From RGIG3102 sp964507095 (GTDB taxonomy: Bacteria > Bacillota > Clostridia > Oscillospirales > Ruminococcaceae): a stretch of DNA of 64,000 nt. The notes under the pieces are model-generated. The model had not been told where the DNA came from. It saw nothing but the letters and a program-made list of their open reading frames with translations, and searched no databases. A program made the translations under genes and the position numbers. Each line of letters starts with the position of its first letter. Position 1 is the first letter of the stretch. Location of the stretch: NCBI GenBank assembly GCA_964507095.1, contig CAZDOS010000002.1, forward strand, positions 1 to 64,000, read 5' to 3'. Below, one piece after another: positions 61,097 to 64,000 of the stretch.

Positions 61097-62299
61097 TCAG
61101 GCCCTGAGCTCCATGAGCTTTGTTCTGAGTTCGCCTTCGATCCTGCTCAGCTCTGCCTCAGCCTCTCTGCGCTTTGCAGTGCCCTCTGTCTGGATCTTCA
61201 TGACTTCATCAAGTGTCTCAATGAGCTGCCTGTTGGTGTGCTGGAGAGTCTCGATGTCGATGATTGCTCTCTCTGCTTCCCTGGCTGTTTCGATAGTGCT
61301 TGTCTTGAGAATGTCTGCATTCTTCTTGAGCATAGAGTTTGTGATCTCAGTGACCTCCTGCTGAGCCTTTGTGGCCTGGCGTGAGTGCTCAAGACCGAGA
61401 GCAAGGACCATCTGGTTCTTCCAGAGAGGAATCGTGTTGACCAAGCTGGACTGGATCTTCTCGATCATCAGTGTGTCGTTGTTCTGGAGCAGTCTGATCT
61501 GAGGACCCATCTGGATCGAGACCTGTCTTGTCAGTTCAAGGTCGTGGATCTTCTTTTCGAAACGGTTTACGAGATTTACCGTGTCATTGTATGCCTGAGC
61601 ATCCTCAGGTGAACCTGACTCCTCAGCCTTCTTGCGGATCTCCTCAAGCTCATTCCGCTTGAAGGAAGCGATCCTCTTCTTGCCGGCGAGGATGTACATC
61701 GTCAGTTCCTTGTAGTACTTCTCGTTGAGAGCATACATCTGATCGAGCATTGCAACGTCCTTCATCAGGGTGACCTGATGCTTCTGAAGTGCCTCTACGA
61801 TCCTCTCAACGTTCTTTTCAGCTGTGGAATACTTCGTCTGAAGAGCCTGAAGCGTGTCTGCCGGCTTCTTGAAAAGGCCGAGAAGTCCGCCCTTCTTCTC
61901 TCCGTTGCTGTCAAAGCCCTTGAGCTCGTTGACAAGCTTGGAAAGATCCTCGCCCACTTCGCCGAGGTCCTTTGTCCTTACGTTGTTCAGTGCGCTCTCC
62001 GAGAAGTTTGCGATGTTCTTCTGAGCGGCTGCACCGTACTGAAGCACCATTGTCGAGTTGGTGATATCGATCTTCTTTGAGAAGTCATCGACGATCTTTC
62101 TCTCTGCTTCTGACAGCTGGCTCTCGTCAAGCTTGATAGCCTGAAGATCCCTGCGCGCCTGAATGGCTGCAAGATCCTCAGCCGCAACTGCCTGCTCCAT
62201 CTCCCGGATGACCGGTTCGAGCTGAAGTTCAGCCATCGGGCTTGCTTCGTTTTCAGGGTCGAGTGTCAGTGTAGGTGTGAATTCCTTCTTCTCATCCAT
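61097..62299 (-). CDS. telA: TelA family (toxic anion resistance) protein
   Basis: The 400-residue, highly helical protein matches TelA/YaaN: an acidic N-terminus, a middle with SKKIDITNSTMVLQYG and LGLFKKPADTLQALQ, then LKDVAMLDQMYALNEKYY-like and QMGPQIRLLQNNDTLMIEKI. It ends in a long coiled coil. Named for tellurite resistance, the family is more broadly tied to envelope stress. The start at 62299 follows AAGGAG; upstream frame residues are not conserved-looking. It sits between the XpaC-like gene and the TPM gene. Confidence 0.93.
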   Translation of the reverse strand: MDEKKEFTPTLTLDPENEASPMAELQLEPVIREMEQAVAAEDLAAIQARRDLQAIKLDESQLSEAERKIVDDFSKKIDITNSTMVLQYGAAAQKNIANFSESALNNVRTKDLGEVGEDLSKLVNELKGFDSNGEKKGGLLGLFKKPADTLQALQTKYSTAEKNVERIVEALQKHQVTLMKDVAMLDQMYALNEKYYKELTMYILAGKKRIASFKRNELEEIRKKAEESGSPEDAQAYNDTVNLVNRFEKKIHDLELTRQVSIQMGPQIRLLQNNDTLMIEKIQSSLVNTIPLWKNQMVLALGLEHSRQATKAQQEVTEITNSMLKKNADILKTSTIETAREAERAIIDIETLQHTNRQLIETLDEVMKIQTEGTAKRREAEAELSRIEGELRTKLMELRA

Positions 62300-62395
62300 T
62301 TTTCGTTTCTCCTTATATACTATGTATAAAATACTTATCATTGCTCCGCTTGCGCAGAGTTAATTCCAAATTAAGACCGCTGTCACGGTTTCTTA

Positions 62396-63106
62396 TCACA
62401 GCGTGAGATGCAGCTGGTCGCCTTCACCGGAAAGTCCCTCGCTCTTCATCAGGTTCTCCATTACCGTTATGTCGGCTGATACGTCAAGCGCCTCGCCGGC
62501 AAAGAGGGTATCGAGCTGCTTGTGGAAGGCTTCGACCACAAGGTCCAGCGTATTCTCCACTTTCTGCATCGTGCCGGTGATGTTTTCTCCGCCGATGCCC
62601 TGGCTGGACAGCCTGTCATATGTCTGAAGAAGCTTGATCGTTGTCGGCAGATAGTAATTCTGGAACTGGCTTATCTGGCTGACTTCGTTTGGATGGGCGA
62701 TCATGTAGTCATAGATCTTGGATGTCGTGTACTCCATGTCGTTTATCTGAGCCGATATCTTCTCATCCTCGATGGAAAGGTTCAGCTTTCTCATCTCGGT
62801 GACATACTCATCCCTCTGCTTGACAAGAGCGTCCACAGCCGGATTGCCTGTAGACTTTGTCTTGACTTCCTTGACCTCCTTTGCAGGTGTCTTGGTAGCC
62901 TTCTGTGTCTGTACCGGTGTCTCTGTTTCGGTCTCAGTATTTCTGGAGACGCCCTTCACCACGTTATACAGAACTGTCGCCGCGATTATGAGCGGCAGAT
63001 ATTCAAAGATGCTGTACAGAGGGAGGAATAATCCCCATAAGAGCCACAGCAGTGCAACGCTATATATAGGTGCGACTCCCCCGCGATTCCTTTTGCCCAA
63101 TTTCAT
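62396..63106 (-). CDS. xpaC: XpaC-like 5-bromo-4-chloroindolyl phosphate hydrolysis family protein
   Basis: The 236-residue protein has two N-terminal hydrophobic helices (about 10-50), a Thr/Lys/Glu-rich linker and a helical C-terminal domain beginning NPAVDALVKQRDEYVTEMRK with YLPTTIKLLQTYDRLSSQG, which is typical of XpaC. The xpaC-telA pairing is conserved in Bacillota (xpaC-yaaN in Bacillus) and suggests a joint membrane-associated function. The ATG at 63106 follows GAAAGGAG. It is the first gene of the operon; biochemical function is unproven. Confidence 0.88.
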   Translation of the reverse strand: MKLGKRNRGGVAPIYSVALLWLLWGLFLPLYSIFEYLPLIIAATVLYNVVKGVSRNTETETETPVQTQKATKTPAKEVKEVKTKSTGNPAVDALVKQRDEYVTEMRKLNLSIEDEKISAQINDMEYTTSKIYDYMIAHPNEVSQISQFQNYYLPTTIKLLQTYDRLSSQGIGGENITGTMQKVENTLDLVVEAFHKQLDTLFAGEALDVSADITVMENLMKSEGLSGEGDQLHLTL

Positions 63107-63214
63107 TTCTCCTTTCGGTATCCCGTGGCTGCCATGGGGTACCGTTTTGTCCAAATTTGATTATATTGACCTTTTGTGAAAAAAGTATATTAACACAAAT
63201 CTTTAATAATTCTC

Positions 63215-63646
63215 TTACTTTTTGAGGCTGTCCCTGATCTCTCTGAGAAGGAGAACTTCCTCGCTTGGCTCTGGCTCGGGTTCCGGTTCCGGTTCCGGCT
63301 CCGGTGCAGGCTCTTCCTTTTTCTTCATGTTGTTGAGCGCCTTGACTATCATGAACACCACAAGAGCGATCAGAAGGAAATTGATGATGTTCTGAATGAA
63401 CGTTCCGTAGTTTATTGCGGCTTCTGCGATCCCCGCAGCCTCATCGCCCGGCGTGAGAACTATCTTCAGGTTGTCAAAGTTCACCTTGCCGAGGGCAAGT
63501 CCGATTATCGGCATGAGCAGATCCTTAACAAGGCTGTTTACGATAGCCGTGAAGGCAGAACCGATGATGACACCGACTGCCATGTCCATCACGTTGCCCC
63601 TAGAGATGAACTGCTTGAATTCCCGAATCAAACCTTTCTTTTCCAT
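63215..63646 (-). CDS. mscL: Large-conductance mechanosensitive channel MscL
   Basis: The 143-residue protein shows the MscL start LIREFKQFISRGNVMDMAVG, the pore helix GVIIGSAFTAIVNSLVKDLLMPIIG and a second helix IINFLLIALVVFMIVKALN. A cytoplasmic bundle follows, with a (Pro-Glu)n linker of about seven units before the final LLLREIRDSLKK. It opens under extreme turgor. Start 63646 (GGAGG) is preferred; an ATG four codons earlier, also with a ribosome site, is an alternative. The Pro-Glu linker is longer than usual. Confidence 0.95.
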   Translation of the reverse strand: MEKKGLIREFKQFISRGNVMDMAVGVIIGSAFTAIVNSLVKDLLMPIIGLALGKVNFDNLKIVLTPGDEAAGIAEAAINYGTFIQNIINFLLIALVVFMIVKALNNMKKKEEPAPEPEPEPEPEPEPSEEVLLLREIRDSLKK

Positions 63647-63921
63647 TGTATCCTCCATCAGACTCTCCTCGGTATCGCCACCGTCGGAGAGACAATCATA
63701 TATATAGATATACATTTGAATTATAATGTTTTTTCCCCGTTTTTACAACACGTTGAGGGCAAATATATATCCCTCCGGACTTAATGTATACACAACTTCA
63801 ACACATTTTGACAGTAAAATCAATTTTGCAAAATGGATTAGGGGTAATAATGCCGTTTTGCCGACCTAAACGGTCGTTTTATGGTTCTTGATAAGAACTC
63901 CTCTAAAAACACATAAGCGAT

Positions 63922-63959
63922 TGGCAGGAGCCCACCTCGGAAGAGGTGGGCTCCTGCCA
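63922..63959. terminator. Strong intrinsic terminator hairpin
   Basis: A 17-bp perfect stem (63922-63938 with 63943-63959) around GGAA. It follows a minus-strand stop codon at 63970-63972 and is flanked by T-rich DNA on the plus strand. Confidence 0.8.
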
Positions 63960-63969
63960 TCTGTTTATA

Positions 63970-64000
63970 TTATTTAATAAATTTGACGACCTTATCAAAA
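63970..64000 (-). CDS. C-terminal end of a gene running out of the window
   Basis: On the minus strand the last bases read FDKVVKFIK and a TAA at 63970-63972, placed 10 bases ahead of a strong terminator hairpin. Only nine codons are visible, so it may be a real gene end but cannot be assigned. Confidence 0.3.
   Translation of the reverse strand, partial: FDKVVKFIK

Noticed and set aside
63266..63302. Short repeated GGTTCC/GGCTCC units, looked at as a possible repeat array
   Set aside because: They are simply the Pro-Glu linker codons of mscL; no spacers exist, and no CRISPR array was seen anywhere in the window.

Overview
The window looks like chromosome from an anaerobic, roughly 50% GC Clostridia-type (Bacillota) bacterium. 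The grounds are a class III ribonucleotide reductase pair (nrdD/nrdG), a methionine T-box, strong Shine-Dalgarno sites, a probable 6S RNA next to tcdA (the bsrA-yrvM arrangement of Bacillus), PASTA and InlB-type surface domains, and no respiratory genes. I cannot name a genus safely.

Layout. 0-9.6 kb: end of a DRTGG-type gene and a PHP phosphoesterase; an M20 peptidase/GNAT pair; a Crp/Fnr regulator followed by a complete TauABC/SsuABC-like ABC importer; a flavin-ferredoxin fusion; and metN-metI-metQ under a Met-specific T-box. 9.7-17.5 kb: M18 aminopeptidase, MATE exporter, nrdDG with a leader terminator and a divergent second Crp/Fnr gene, and an MscS channel. 17.5-34.5 kb: a 1379-residue membrane-anchored repeat protein, an MFS carrier, small redox genes, an MTA/SAH-nucleosidase-like gene with a WYL regulator, a second surface protein with strongly biased codon use, an Mrp ATPase and two glycosyltransferases.

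34.6-39.7 kb: tRNA-Arg(ACG), then a decayed accessory block. Its far end carries a degenerate 50-bp copy of the tRNA 3' end plus flank. Inside lie clustered GTATACATT repeats, a truncated HNH/NUMOD-like endonuclease, a PASTA-domain protein, about 1.3 kb of gene debris and a GNAT gene. This looks like an old tRNA-integrated element.

39.8-48.0 kb: a sugar or sugar-acid catabolic locus. A UlaG-type lactonase and an FGGY kinase diverge from one palindromic promoter region. Opposite the kinase is a six-gene run on the minus strand: two paralogous bicupins, a cytosolic FG-GAP-like propeller, 4-epimerase (UlaF/AraD), 3-epimerase (UlaE) and a DUF169 protein. It has no PTS transporter and no UlaD decarboxylase, so it is not an ordinary ascorbate operon and is my best candidate for an undescribed pathway.

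48-64 kb: mostly housekeeping genes. These are a DD-carboxypeptidase with an altered third motif, an Rrf2 regulator, cardiolipin synthase, an APC permease, an aminotransferase, a lipoprotein cyclophilin, two tandem C26 glutamine-amidotransferase-like hydrolases, DUF1292, 6S RNA, tcdA, enolase, an xpaC-telA-TPM envelope operon and mscL. Intrinsic terminators separate most units.
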